Shown in pieces: positions 20,219 to 29,213 of a stretch of DNA of 30,799 nucleotides (the stretch's first letter is position 1; every line of letters starts with the position of its first letter). The position numbers were made by a program, and so were the translations under genes. The notes beneath the pieces were generated by a model. That model was not told where the DNA came from, did not search any database, and worked only from the letters and a program-made list of their open reading frames with translations. The DNA comes from Fragilaria crotonensis (Eukaryota > Bacillariophyta > Fragilariophyceae > Fragilariales > Fragilariaceae): assembly GCA_022925895.1 (NCBI GenBank), contig JAKSYS010000716.1, positions 1 to 30,799 on the forward strand, given 5' to 3'.

Positions 20219-20776
20219 CTATGGATTTGCCGTCTGAATGCCCATATCCAACAACATTTGCAAATAATCCACACGATTTAACAATTTGAGGTGATGAACT
20301 TTGTTTTGAATCACTCTGCGTTCGGTGGTCCCGGGTCTTCCGTACACGTCCGGTTTGCGATTGCAAATAGTTTTCAAGCCCACTACACCATGCAATCCAC
20401 CGTTGGATTCAATGTCTTGCAACAATGTTTTCAATTGTTGTGGCTTAATCCCAACAACTCTCGGTTTTGATGAGTCTTGCAAGTGTAAAAGACCTCGCTG
20501 TCGCTGATGCGGGAATGCGTTAATGCCTAACGATACGAGCAGCTCCAAATAGGCAACACGACTTAACTTTTTCAACCGCTGAGTTTTGTTCTGCACTGCA
20601 CGACGCATCGCTGTTCCAGGCAAGCCATAAACATCTGGTTTGGCGTCGCACAGGGTTTTCAATTTAAACGTCTCGTGCCATCCACCCTGATCTTCAATGT
20701 CCTGCAGTAACTGCTTCAGCGCTTCTATAGGAAAGCCACGGCAGTCCGCCTCAGGTGCAGAAATTACTGACGACAT
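20219..20776 (-). CDS. Two-copy KPD-x-YG domain protein
   Basis: ATG 20776 opens a 185-residue product made almost entirely of two copies of one unit, at about residues 20-85 and 115-180. The pattern is L-K-x-L-L-Q-D-I-E, then G-G, L-K-T-[LI]-C, K-P-D-V-Y-G-x-P-G, R-R-x-[VI]-Q-N-K, and a final Y-L-x-x-L helix ending G-I. I do not recognise a named domain. The basic R-R/Q-N-K helix suggests nucleic-acid binding. A third copy sits in the divergently transcribed neighbour, about 395 nt away start to start, so the two genes probably share both promoter and origin. The protein is compact, without signal or membrane segments. Confidence 0.8.
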   Translation of the reverse strand: MSSVISAPEADCRGFPIEALKQLLQDIEDQGGWHETFKLKTLCDAKPDVYGLPGTAMRRAVQNKTQRLKKLSRVAYLELLVSLGINAFPHQRQRGLLHLQDSSKPRVVGIKPQQLKTLLQDIESNGGLHGVVGLKTICNRKPDVYGRPGTTERRVIQNKVHHLKLLNRVDYLQMLLDMGIQTANP

Positions 20777-21170
20777 TACGTTAGAACCAACAAATTGTGA
20801 ACTTGTTCAGCGGTAGAAATACGTTTTGTCTTTGTAGTGTGTATGTGTTTGTTGTGTATGCAATATTGGCAGTTACTGAAGTTTCAATCGTGGATCATTG
20901 CCAGACACTTAGTTACCTGCAACTTGAATAAGAAATTATTCCAACGATTGGTTTTAATGTGGAACTTGTTGCTTACCTATTGGCTTGCTGTACTGCAAAA
21001 CCGCAAGAACATAGAATTAGTATGTTGTTGTCACATCATGTGCGGACGTTGTGTTATTACATTTCCATTCACTTGAATCATTTTAAATTGCACGAATTCT
21101 TTGTGGTTTTGGGTGCACTCCTTCACATACGATAAAACATTTACACAGTTTGTTGCTCACAAACCTGCAC
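20777..21170. promoter_or_regulatory. Divergent promoter of the two KPD-x-YG genes
   Basis: This is the 394-nt spacer between ATG 20776 (-) and ATG 21171 (+). It is T-rich on the + strand with no protein-like frame. Direct regulatory elements cannot be assigned; the call rests on the back-to-back gene arrangement. Confidence 0.4.
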
Positions 21171-24100
21171 ATGTCCGGATCATCTCGTCGTTTCTCACAA
21201 CGCAATTTGCAACGCCCAGCTTCGCAACCAGGAACCCCTGTCCGCCGAGTCCAAGGTAATTTTCCATTATTGTTGTCATCGCCATCAACACTGGGTTGTT
21301 GTTAACCGTTACCCCAAGCCACGCCTAGGAAGACGATCCCGGCCCTGCTGTTGCGTTTGACGTTAGAAGTTCCAATCCAACCAACAACTTTCTTATTGGT
21401 TTACGTGAGATTGTCCTTAAAGCTTTGTTAAGCGATATTGAAGCTTCGGGTGGGTTTTCAGCACCTACGTTTAGTTTAAAACAAATTTGCAATTCCAAAC
21501 CAGACATCTACGGCCCACCAGGGTCCGAGCAGCGCCGCCAAGTCCAAAACAAGGTTCAAAAACTTCGCAAATTAGCCCCATTTGAATATCTGTCCGTGCT
21601 TAATTACTATCGTGTTTCATCTGGTGCCTTAACTCGGTCTTTCCGTCCTCTTGATTCTGCAGCTTCAATCAGTGAAGAGTCACTGTCAGAACCTGTCACC
21701 CCAGTTCGTTTGCAACGCCGTGCTGTTGCAAGCCCGTCCCCTTGTTTGGAACGACACCAAATTGTTCCGTTTGATAGTCCACCTCACCACCTTCCGCACC
21801 GTTCTCCGTCACGTCAGCTTCTCTCTGCATCACGACGCCTTGCAATGAACACTCAGCTTTTTTATGATGATTTTAATCTGGATGAAGTTGGTGAGTAAAG
21901 CCACGACAGCATAATGATTCTGTTTGGGAGTTTTGCTGTGACTTATCTACTCTTCGTTCTTGTTCTTGATTTCACAGATGTTATTGCTGTCAACTTAGAT
22001 CATCCAGAGCGCAATCGTGAGGTCATGGTATTTACCGTTAATGATGTTCAGAATCAAGGCAACATGTATAACTGTTTCACAATTATGCTGCGTATTGATC
22101 CTCGCGATGCGGCAGTCACAGATCGTTGCACCGCTTATGTTGTGTCAGAGACGGAATTGTTGATTTCTTATCCTGCATTGGAATATTTCTTCTTTACGGA
22201 TAGCGCTCAACGCAATGAACGCCTTAAAATTGGCACGGACTATGATTCTCAAGTGCAGTTGGCACAAGACATTTGCATTAATGATGTGCGTCGCGCGCCG
22301 CAACGTGTTGTGAAGCGATTGCTACTTCGTTTCCCTCAAGACATAACACTGGCAAATGTGTTCAATCAGTATTCCTACGTAATCCGGTCCAAGATGCCAA
22401 TGGATTATGCATCAACTAGTTTGTTTGGTGATCCGCCAGTTAAAGTGTTGACAACGCACATGCAGTGGATGATTGCTGATTTAAATACGCATCGCAAGGC
22501 CATAATTGAGGCTGCCGAAGCCACTCCTTTGGACGTGTTATCGAACAACTTTGCACGTATGTTCCAGCATGGTGCTTAACACATTGTTGACTGTTTATGT
22601 GTGATCATAATGAATACTAACCACTGCGTTATATGGCATTTGCGTTGTAGGTATATTTCAAGTGACGTCGGCAACTTCGCCTTTTGCAACCCCAGTAGAG
22701 TCCAAGGCTGTTTCAAGCGCCACCGGACACTTTCTACCGCCACCTTCCTTCGCGGCATCTGCGCATCAACGTGAACAACCTTTGGTGTCGGCATTTGCTC
22801 CATGTAATTCCCGCGCTACCTCATATGCGTCGGCAACAGCTCCTGTGCCTCGTCCGCCGGTGATCTTGCAGCAAGCTTTTCCAGCACGTTCGGCGATAGC
22901 TCTTGCAAATCCGGCCGCCGTGCACAACAATCCATTTGCTGCACCGCAACGGCAACCTGGTGCGCTTCCGGCAACCGCATCGCCCGCATTGATGGCTGAA
23001 CCAAAGCCAGCAGCAGTACTCTTTCCCTTGGGTGCAACACTGCATTGCACACAGCCACCCACAACAACCAATCGATACTTCATGCCACATACTACGATGC
23101 AATCAACCAAAGCCGCCATTGCCTGTTTTTCACCAATTGCAACTTCTTCACGTTTGGCAAATGCTGTTGCATCAGCTGCAACAATTGCGGATAACACAGT
23201 GGCTCTGCACAGAGCTGCATTGCAACCGCAGGCCATTGAAAACCTAGCACTGTCCGCTACCACGTCTTCTTTGGTTGTCCCAGCAGCGGCAGTTGCGGCC
23301 TCGTTGATTGGCTGCGTGCCACCAGCAATTGCAACAAACACCTGGATGATACCGGTACCCACGGATACTGCCAATCAGTCATTGATCTCTACCACCAACC
23401 GCACCAATGCAGATGTAAATGCCGATATCAAGATGGACATTGCAATGCGTGGTGCTATTCACATCGGACTTCCACCTCACCATTTGATGACACAACCACC
23501 GATTGTACCAGCAAACTCTGGGACAACGATCACCGCACTACCGTTGGGGGCTGGCTTTTGTTTGCACACTACAACCACATTACCAATATTACCAACCATA
23601 CCACCCACATCAAAGGTTGTTATTAACGTGCCAATCTCGCAAATGCGTGCTGCTGTTTCACCGCTAATGGCAATGACAGACACGGCAGTATTGAATGTCA
23701 AGCCTTTGCCTCAGTCAACAACGGTGGCGTCCATTGCATCTGCGCCTGATGTTGACAACGCTGTGTCCAACACGTTATTGTCATCAATGCATTTTTGTGG
23801 TCCATTCCAGAGCCCAGCGCCTGGTGCTACATTATCTGATGCAACTCTAAACAAAACAGACATAGGATTTGCGATAGGTGTTGCAACAGCGACACGGCCT
23901 CCCAAAGGAAGACTGATGGATATTGGCAAGCAACGTGCAAAGCGCCCTCCGGCAACACCTACACCAATGCGAAAAGAGCTTGGCCGCCCTCGCAAACGCA
24001 CCTGCGTTGCCAACGGCGTTACGCCACTAATGCTAACGGAGACTCCGCATCTGCATACGCAACGCCGATCATCACCGCGCTTGCGTGGCATGGTGCCTAG

Positions 24101-24215
24101 TCCACAAAACACTCCAGAGATATTGCATATGGACCGTGACGGAAACATAAACATGACTACATCTGCAGTTGCACCGGTGTCCGTGAATGATGCAGAAATG
24201 ATAGATATTTTGTAA
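21171..24215 (+). CDS. Four-exon KPD-x-YG / AT-hook protein of the mobile block
   Basis: Predicted exons are 21171-21255, 21333-21890, 21978-22571 and 22651-24215, totalling 2802 nt or 933 residues. Every junction is GT-AG and keeps frame. One KPD-x-YG unit (K-P-D-I-Y-G at about residues 84-89) follows a basic Ser/Arg N-terminus. Exon 3 encodes an unrecognised globular-looking domain of about 200 residues (M-V-F-T-V-N-D-V-Q start; L-L-L-R-F-P-Q-D-I middle). Exon 4 is a long Ala/Pro/Thr-rich, probably disordered region ending in L-G-R-P-R-K-R-T, an AT-hook-like minor-groove motif. Overall it looks like a DNA-binding architectural protein of the element. No enzyme motif is seen. The first junction is the least certain. 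Confidence 0.72.
21256..21332 (+). other. Intron 1 of the 933-residue gene
   Basis: The donor is GTAATT and the acceptor is taggaag, giving 77 nt. The nearer cctag acceptor at 21328 would break the frame, so AAG at 21332 is preferred. Confidence 0.5.
21891..21977 (+). other. Intron 2 of the 933-residue gene
   Basis: The donor GTGAGT and pyrimidine-rich acceptor ttcttgatttcacag give 87 nt at phase 1. Splicing converts two separate frames into one (D-E-V joined to D-V-I-A-V-N). Confidence 0.8.
22572..22650 (+). other. Intron 3 of the 933-residue gene
   Basis: The donor is GTGCTT, a tactaac branch-like motif sits near 22,614-22,620, and the acceptor is gcgttgtag. The 79-nt removal joins F-Q-H-G to I-F-Q-V-T-S and restores frame. 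Confidence 0.75.
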
Positions 24216-24263
24216 CCATGAACATTAAAGCAAGAAGCAGTGAAAGCCCGCGATAAAGGGATA

Positions 24264-25823
24264 CTATATTAGTGAAGTGCAACATCGCCATGGATCAGTT
24301 GGCATAGATTGCTTGCTTTTAAGGAGATTTTGTTTTTTGCCATGTTCGTAAAACAAATATCCAGCCATCACACCATGGTAATTGGCTTGCCGTGTTTGCG
24401 TAGAGCACAAATAATTCAAGTTTGCTTGACACAATGGTAATGCTGTTTTTTCGTTGCTGTCAAAGATCACATTGTCATGCACTGTAATAGCGTGACTTGA
24501 TGTGCCATCGGAGGCTTTGAGAATTACAACTGCCAATACCCCAGTCAAATTTGCGCGTAACAGATCAAACGTTGCTGCGTGTTTGATTTTGTGTGGCAGC
24601 AGCCAACCTGGCGTACTGGAAATTAACTTTGCCAGCTGTGCTAACACTGATGGATCATCCATAGTGCACGGTGCCGCTGCCTTGACCAGCATTGCCATTC
24701 CCTCCAAACCCACTGCCCACAATGCCGAGGCAAATCCAGAGAAAACACAAGTGGCCAAATGTCCTTGTGGGTAACGTATAGCGAGCTGCTTGCACCATTC
24801 TGTATGTACCGGAGCCTCTTCCAAACTTTCGCATTTTGCTTGACCTGGTGGGATGTGGATGAATCCACGTCCAGCTGATTGTCGCAAAATCGCAACATAT
24901 TTTGCACCAAACATTGATTGGACCTCTGTCGGAGTCATTGATCCTTGCGTTTGATCTGAATATTTTACCAAAACACATTCAGGTACGTCCGACTGTGTGA
25001 CAGGTTGCCATTTGCAATGTGTAATGACACGCACATCCAAAGATAAAGTCACAAGCTTTGGCACAGGAACAAAGTTGCTTCTTGACATTAACGACACTCG
25101 TCGCACATACTTAACAACACGCAAAGGAAAATGACGTTGCACAAAGCGTGCAGATAATTCCACCTCCTGTTGGTTAATCAGCGTGCGGCCATTATCATCC
25201 GACTTCCATTCTGCTCGTCCAATGAATAGTTTTTTAACCTTGTCGTAACGAAGATCAGGAATAACACTTGGCGTAGTTCGTAAATACTCCTTTTGCAATG
25301 CACGGTATGCCTTGACATACTCAAGTCGTTCTGCGGCCACTTGGTTTCGGTTTTGCTTATGTTGGGCACGACGTTCCTCCGTCCATGTCTGCCACAGGCG
25401 GCGCGCAGTGGCATTGGCACGATTTTGCTTAGCTACCATAGTCCGCATTTCCGCCCATGACTTATAATTGAGCCGTTGCATGGCGTGAGCAATAACATGA
25501 TTCATTTCATCTTTGCAATGTGGAATTTTCCATGGCAATTGGTGATTGAGAACATGCGATCGAAGCACATGCGGGATTTCCAGACCTGCTGTTACAGCTT
25601 TCGGAGGCGCCCGCGGCTGGGGTGGGTGCTCCAGTTTGACACTCTCAAGACAAAGCAAACAGTACAGCTTCTTGCTGCGCCTTTGCATGCATATGTAATG
25701 CCCAAGCATCTCACAGCGACTACATGACTGGTCGCATCCACGTGCTACATCGTCCGGATCAAGCTTTGTTGAACCACCAGGCCGTCGACATTTGTTGGCT
25801 GCGCAACAGTCATGATTTGTCAT
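24264..25823 (-). CDS. Zinc-finger and papain-like cysteine protease protein
   Basis: ATG 25823 gives 519 residues. The N-terminus is Cys-rich (Cys6, 7, 12, 30, 34, 37, His42, Cys45, 55, 58), matching one or two zinc-binding modules. A basic helical region (about 100-200) follows. Near the C-terminus, C-V-F-S-G-F-A-S-A-L has Cys359 at the start of a helix, with Gln353 exactly six residues before it as in papain-fold oxyanion holes. S-S-H-A-I-T-V-H-D-N has His444, and I-F-D-S-N has Asp455. This is a plausible Cys/His/Asp triad; protease, deubiquitinase-like or transglutaminase-like activity are all possible. It could process element proteins or modify host chromatin proteins; both are inference. 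Its ATG overlaps the stop of the upstream acidic protein. Confidence 0.72.
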   Translation of the reverse strand: MTNHDCCAANKCRRPGGSTKLDPDDVARGCDQSCSRCEMLGHYICMQRRSKKLYCLLCLESVKLEHPPQPRAPPKAVTAGLEIPHVLRSHVLNHQLPWKIPHCKDEMNHVIAHAMQRLNYKSWAEMRTMVAKQNRANATARRLWQTWTEERRAQHKQNRNQVAAERLEYVKAYRALQKEYLRTTPSVIPDLRYDKVKKLFIGRAEWKSDDNGRTLINQQEVELSARFVQRHFPLRVVKYVRRVSLMSRSNFVPVPKLVTLSLDVRVITHCKWQPVTQSDVPECVLVKYSDQTQGSMTPTEVQSMFGAKYVAILRQSAGRGFIHIPPGQAKCESLEEAPVHTEWCKQLAIRYPQGHLATCVFSGFASALWAVGLEGMAMLVKAAAPCTMDDPSVLAQLAKLISSTPGWLLPHKIKHAATFDLLRANLTGVLAVVILKASDGTSSHAITVHDNVIFDSNEKTALPLCQANLNYLCSTQTRQANYHGVMAGYLFYEHGKKQNLLKSKQSMPTDPWRCCTSLI

Positions 25824-27448
25824 TTTGCGCAACGTTTCTTGTCGCTGAAGTTCGCGTAGCTTTGTGCATGATACTCCAGTTCTTCTGGGGTGAGTTTGAT
25901 GGACTTGCTGGCCGGCAAGCGCGTCGCACCACGTCGACGCTTGCGTTGCATGCCAATGGCTCCTGTTATTGGTGCCAATTGACCCATGTTTACCGCTGGC
26001 ACCTCCTCTGCAAAGTCCGTAGTTGCATCGTTGTTTGTGTCAACACTGCTCCCGCTATTGTTATTTGCATCATTACTGTCTTCTGAATGTTCATCGTCGT
26101 CATCACTCTTCTCGGCATCGCTGTTGTATTCAGCATTCTCTTCTTTCTTGCTGTCGTCATTGTCACTGACATTTGCATGTCCTCTGCTACCCTCACAGTC
26201 TTTGGCTTTGCTGTCATCGTCAAAACTATCATCTGCATCGCTGTTGTGTTTGTCGCTGTTCTCTGCTTCTTGGTCATACACGTCACTGCTTGCCGCATCT
26301 CGGTTGTTGTCGTCGTTACTGTCCTCTACATCGCTGTCGTCGATGATATCATCATCATTGTTTGTGCCATCGTTGTCGTTTGCTGCATTTCGGTTGTCTT
26401 CATCACTGTTCGCAGTATTGCTGTCGTCGTCGTTACTGCCTTCTGCATCGCTGTTGGCTTTGGCGCTGTTCTTTGCATCTTGATCATACGCGTCACTGTT
26501 CTCAGCATCCCTGTTGTTGTCATGCTTACCGTCCTCTGCATTGCTATCGTCGACGTTCTCATCATCATTATTGTTCTTGCCATCGTTGTTGACATCATTT
26601 TCACTCTCAACTGCATGTTGATGTTCCGCTGCATTTCTGTTGTCCTGAACACTGTTGCTGCTTTTGCTCCGCTTAGCTTTGTGTTGCTTGTTATCTTTGC
26701 TTTTTAGATCAGTTGTCCCTGACTGTTCAACCGCAATGATTGTGATTGCCGGTGGCTTTGCATCGTCATGTTCGGAAATAGTCTCTGCACTTTGGTTTCC
26801 ACTGCTTAACGACAACAACATGTTTGCAGCGTTGTCCGCATTACTTTGTTGTAACTGTGATGTCCAGTTGCCAAAACCAGACTGATCGACAATGATTGTA
26901 TTTTCTTTCATTTTGTTAACGAAGTTATTTGTTGCATGCGCAGGCGGCTTCAGATACTTGGTATAGTAAGGCTGTTGTCGAACACATTCTGTGCTGCGTC
27001 CTGAAAAAAACATCAGGCGATCACAGAGCGCAATGATTGATTGCACACATAAGGCTTCCACATCCGACGCGATCGGTAGGTATGCAGTTGTACTGCTGGT
27101 TGTTTTGCGACTTGCCGGACTGCGACGCAGTTGTAAGCCTACCTTTTTGCTTAAAAATTGTCCCATGCCAAATGTCTTTGGTATTGGAAAACGCCACAAG
27201 CCATCTTTTGGCATAACGGGTTTAACATTGCCTTTGTGTTGCCATTCAAAACGCTGCGTGCCAACCATGACACACCAATCAACAACAAACAAAAGACACA
27301 TCCATCCCGACTGAAATGCTGCGTTCACAACATCACACCGCAATGGATAATTAACCGGAAGTTGGATTTGCACGAATGAGTCATTACCATTAAACCACGA
27401 AGCTGCGTGCGAAAATCCCATTTCCAAATTTATGCGGGCTGGAAGCAT
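25820..27448 (-). CDS. Acidic repeat protein segment (probably continues upstream)
   Basis: The frame opens near 27,448 and ends TGA 25820-25822, overlapping the next gene's ATG as ATGA. The first 170 or so residues are globular-looking (F-S-H-A-A-S-W-F, then Q-I-Q-L-P-V-N-Y-P-L-R-C). A long Asp/Asn/Ser/Glu stretch (about 26,040-26,680) contains two imperfect copies of a roughly 46-residue unit (D-N-N-R-D-A, Y-D-Q-[DE]-A). The C-terminus is basic (M-Q-R-K-R-R-R-G), giving an acidic-then-basic tail typical of nuclear proteins. The N-terminus probably belongs to the protein encoded upstream (27,390-29,156), because the two frames overlap and read as one sequence after a one-base change near 27,420. 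Confidence 0.6.
   Translation of the reverse strand: MLPARINLEMGFSHAASWFNGNDSFVQIQLPVNYPLRCDVVNAAFQSGWMCLLFVVDWCVMVGTQRFEWQHKGNVKPVMPKDGLWRFPIPKTFGMGQFLSKKVGLQLRRSPASRKTTSSTTAYLPIASDVEALCVQSIIALCDRLMFFSGRSTECVRQQPYYTKYLKPPAHATNNFVNKMKENTIIVDQSGFGNWTSQLQQSNADNAANMLLSLSSGNQSAETISEHDDAKPPAITIIAVEQSGTTDLKSKDNKQHKAKRSKSSNSVQDNRNAAEHQHAVESENDVNNDGKNNNDDENVDDSNAEDGKHDNNRDAENSDAYDQDAKNSAKANSDAEGSNDDDSNTANSDEDNRNAANDNDGTNNDDDIIDDSDVEDSNDDNNRDAASSDVYDQEAENSDKHNSDADDSFDDDSKAKDCEGSRGHANVSDNDDSKKEENAEYNSDAEKSDDDDEHSEDSNDANNNSGSSVDTNNDATTDFAEEVPAVNMGQLAPITGAIGMQRKRRRGATRLPASKSIKLTPEELEYHAQSYANFSDKKRCAK
26040..26660 (-). repeat. Acidic coding microsatellite-like repeat
   Basis: Trinucleotide-rich sequence (gat, aac and agc in the coding sense) encodes Asp/Asn/Ser runs. 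It includes two imperfect copies of a roughly 46-codon unit. The same DNA on the + strand yields a long Val/Ile/Cys frame that is only an antisense shadow. Confidence 0.75.
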
Positions 27449-28006
27449 ACCAAGTTTGAAATGATTTCATGTCGTTGAAAGGCATATCAAGATTTGAGGA
27501 AGCCGTTGTGGTGCTTTGCAATGCTTTGGCCATGGTCATAATGAACAAAGTTGGATTGGATGGATGAATGGATGCAGCATCATATTCCGCACCCTCCGCA
27601 CATGGATCAAAATATACAAAACCACACACAGGCGCACCGTGCTGTGGTTGTGTTTTAGACTGATAATGTGATGTGTTGAGCATCATCAGACATGTCCAGT
27701 TACCATCCACTTCTTGACAAACTGCACACACCGATGGACGGGCCAAAAATGCTGCCTGCTCGCGAATGTACGCCATGACAACAGCAGCGTGGCTTAAAAA
27801 CTTATCTGTGTCCAATACTGCATGAAAGTGAGGTGCTGTGTTGTCGTCACGTTGCAAAGCAGCGGTAGTTTGTAAGTACTGTTGAAACAATGTTTGCATG
27901 CGGTGTGCATGCCGCAAAACAATTGGTGAAACAATAAACATGTGTTCCTGCCAGAGAGCATTGTGGCATTGCGCATCATGCAGCTAAGCAGTAGCATCAT
28001 AACGGC
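27390..28006 (-). CDS. Middle segment of the GNAT-block gene
   Basis: A continuous frame reads L-H-D-A-Q-C-H-N-A-L-W-Q-E-H-M-F-I-V-S-P-I-V, then H-F-H-A-V, a paired C-A-V-C, and G-N-W-T-C-L-M-M-L-N followed by G-F-V-Y-F-D-P-C. The W-x(4)-L...Y-F-D-P pattern is reminiscent of Cys-peptidase folds but not diagnostic. It lacks its own plausible start and follows directly from the GNAT frame through a frame change near 27,970-28,150, where either two short introns or one 205-nt intron fit. It probably encodes part of one large protein with its flanking frames. Confidence 0.5.
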
Positions 28007-28011
28007 TGGCG

Positions 28012-29156
28012 TTAATGGACACTGTCCCCGCAATTGCAGGCGTTCACGCCACGACAATTGACATGGGTAATGCCAACAAACAGGTGCATCCTGCGATGAT
28101 GCCAAACTGTCCTTGAAGCAGTCTTGATCCCACAACAAAGCCCGTTTACACACCAATTGACTTGAGCATTAGTAATTGTATGTGATACCAAGGCACAGAA
28201 ACATGCTTGGTCAATTTGGTTTGAAGGAATGAATGCTTTGACGCACCCTGGCGGCAACAAAGCATATGAGTTGGACAGCGCTGCTCCCTGGCGGAGTTTG
28301 CAATACGCCGGCAACTCCAACCACAACCATTCGGATGGTGCATTGACGTCAGCATCGACATCGCAGCATCAGCAGCATCAGCATCAGCAGCGTTGTCGTT
28401 AGTGTCATTCATGACATGTGGCTTCATCCATGGGGTGCTATTGACAATTTCTGCGACGGACCGGGGCATGCCTCTGTTGGCAGTGGTAACTGTGCTTAGT
28501 TTGAATCCGCGATTTTCAAAGCGGCGGGCTTCTGTGTGGCCTTCTGTATGCACCCGGACCATCATTGCACAAGTGACAACCTTTTGCAGGGGAGGAATGC
28601 AACATTTGCCGGCAAGGAGTAATAGCAATATGCCTAAACCACCAGCGCGGAACTCCTCGTCAACACCAACATACATGATCACAACGGTAGGATGGTGCAG
28701 AACAAACGATATGGCTGCCACAGCTTTGCGTGTTGTTGCTGTGTCATCTGGATATGCCACAACTAACGTGTGACACGTTGAAAGCAGTTTGGAACATACC
28801 AAGCTGTCGTCAGCACATTCGGCGGCAATGGAATGATACAATGCATGCACAGAAGAGATCAGTGAGGTTTCGATTGCATTGCTTGCTGGCACGTGCAGCA
28901 CATGGTGCAATGGTGGAAATCTTTGCTTGGCAATGTGATAGACATCGCAACTGTGCAGCCAAGCCGGCAATGCATCGCTACAAGGATGCCAGATGCGCCA
29001 CAGTTTATATGGCAATTTGGCTAAACCATCAGTGCAGTCGAAGAAGTTTGTCACTGTCTGGCGCAGTTCATCAGTAGTTGACATGTCTTCCAAGGGGTGG
29101 CTCTCAATAGACGCCGTCATGTCTTCCAAGGGTAGGCACTCAATAAACGACTTCAT
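28012..29156 (-). CDS. GNAT-like acetyltransferase domain, N-terminal part of a large protein
   Basis: ATG 29156 opens MKSFIECLPLEDM; a longer frame to 29213 has no earlier ATG. A duplicated L-E-D-M segment opens the protein. A GNAT domain follows at about residues 120-220: V-V-I-M-Y-V-G-V-D-E-E-F-R, then G-G-L-G-I-L-L-L-L-L (the acetyl-CoA pyrophosphate loop and helix) and a later A-R-R-F-E-N-R-G-F, the usual C-terminal GNAT strand. GNATs acetylate amines, including histone lysines; the substrate here is unknown. In an Asp/Ala repeat near 28,380 the frame shifts by one; protein-like sequence (E-W-L-W-L-E-L-P-A-Y, then F-I-P-S-N-Q-I-D-Q-A-C) continues in the new frame. From about 28,180 a 77-nt GTATCA...cttcaag intron is possible. 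Confidence 0.6.
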
Positions 29157-29213
29157 AATTCTCTTTGGTTGAATTTGAGCAGTAGATTGATGAAAACCTG
29201 AGCTTAAAACCAA

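Noticed and set aside
20837-21076. Cys/Leu-rich 79-residue + frame in the divergent spacer
   Set aside because: Its composition reflects T/G-rich spacer DNA, and it sits exactly where a bidirectional promoter is expected.
22766-23374. Minus frame rich in Ala, Gly and Val within the 933-residue gene
   Set aside because: Antisense shadow of the Ala/Pro/Thr-rich exon 4.
26087-26707. Long + strand frame rich in Val, Ile and Cys, resembling a multi-pass membrane protein
   Set aside because: It is the antisense reading of the gat/aac-rich acidic repeat; such complements always look hydrophobic. The minus frame has real domain ends and an adjoining gene.
27403-27450. 48-nt GTATGC...cgcag candidate intron at the GNAT-block/acidic junction
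   Set aside because: Its length is a multiple of three, so it does not produce the frame change needed, and it is shorter than every other intron in the window.
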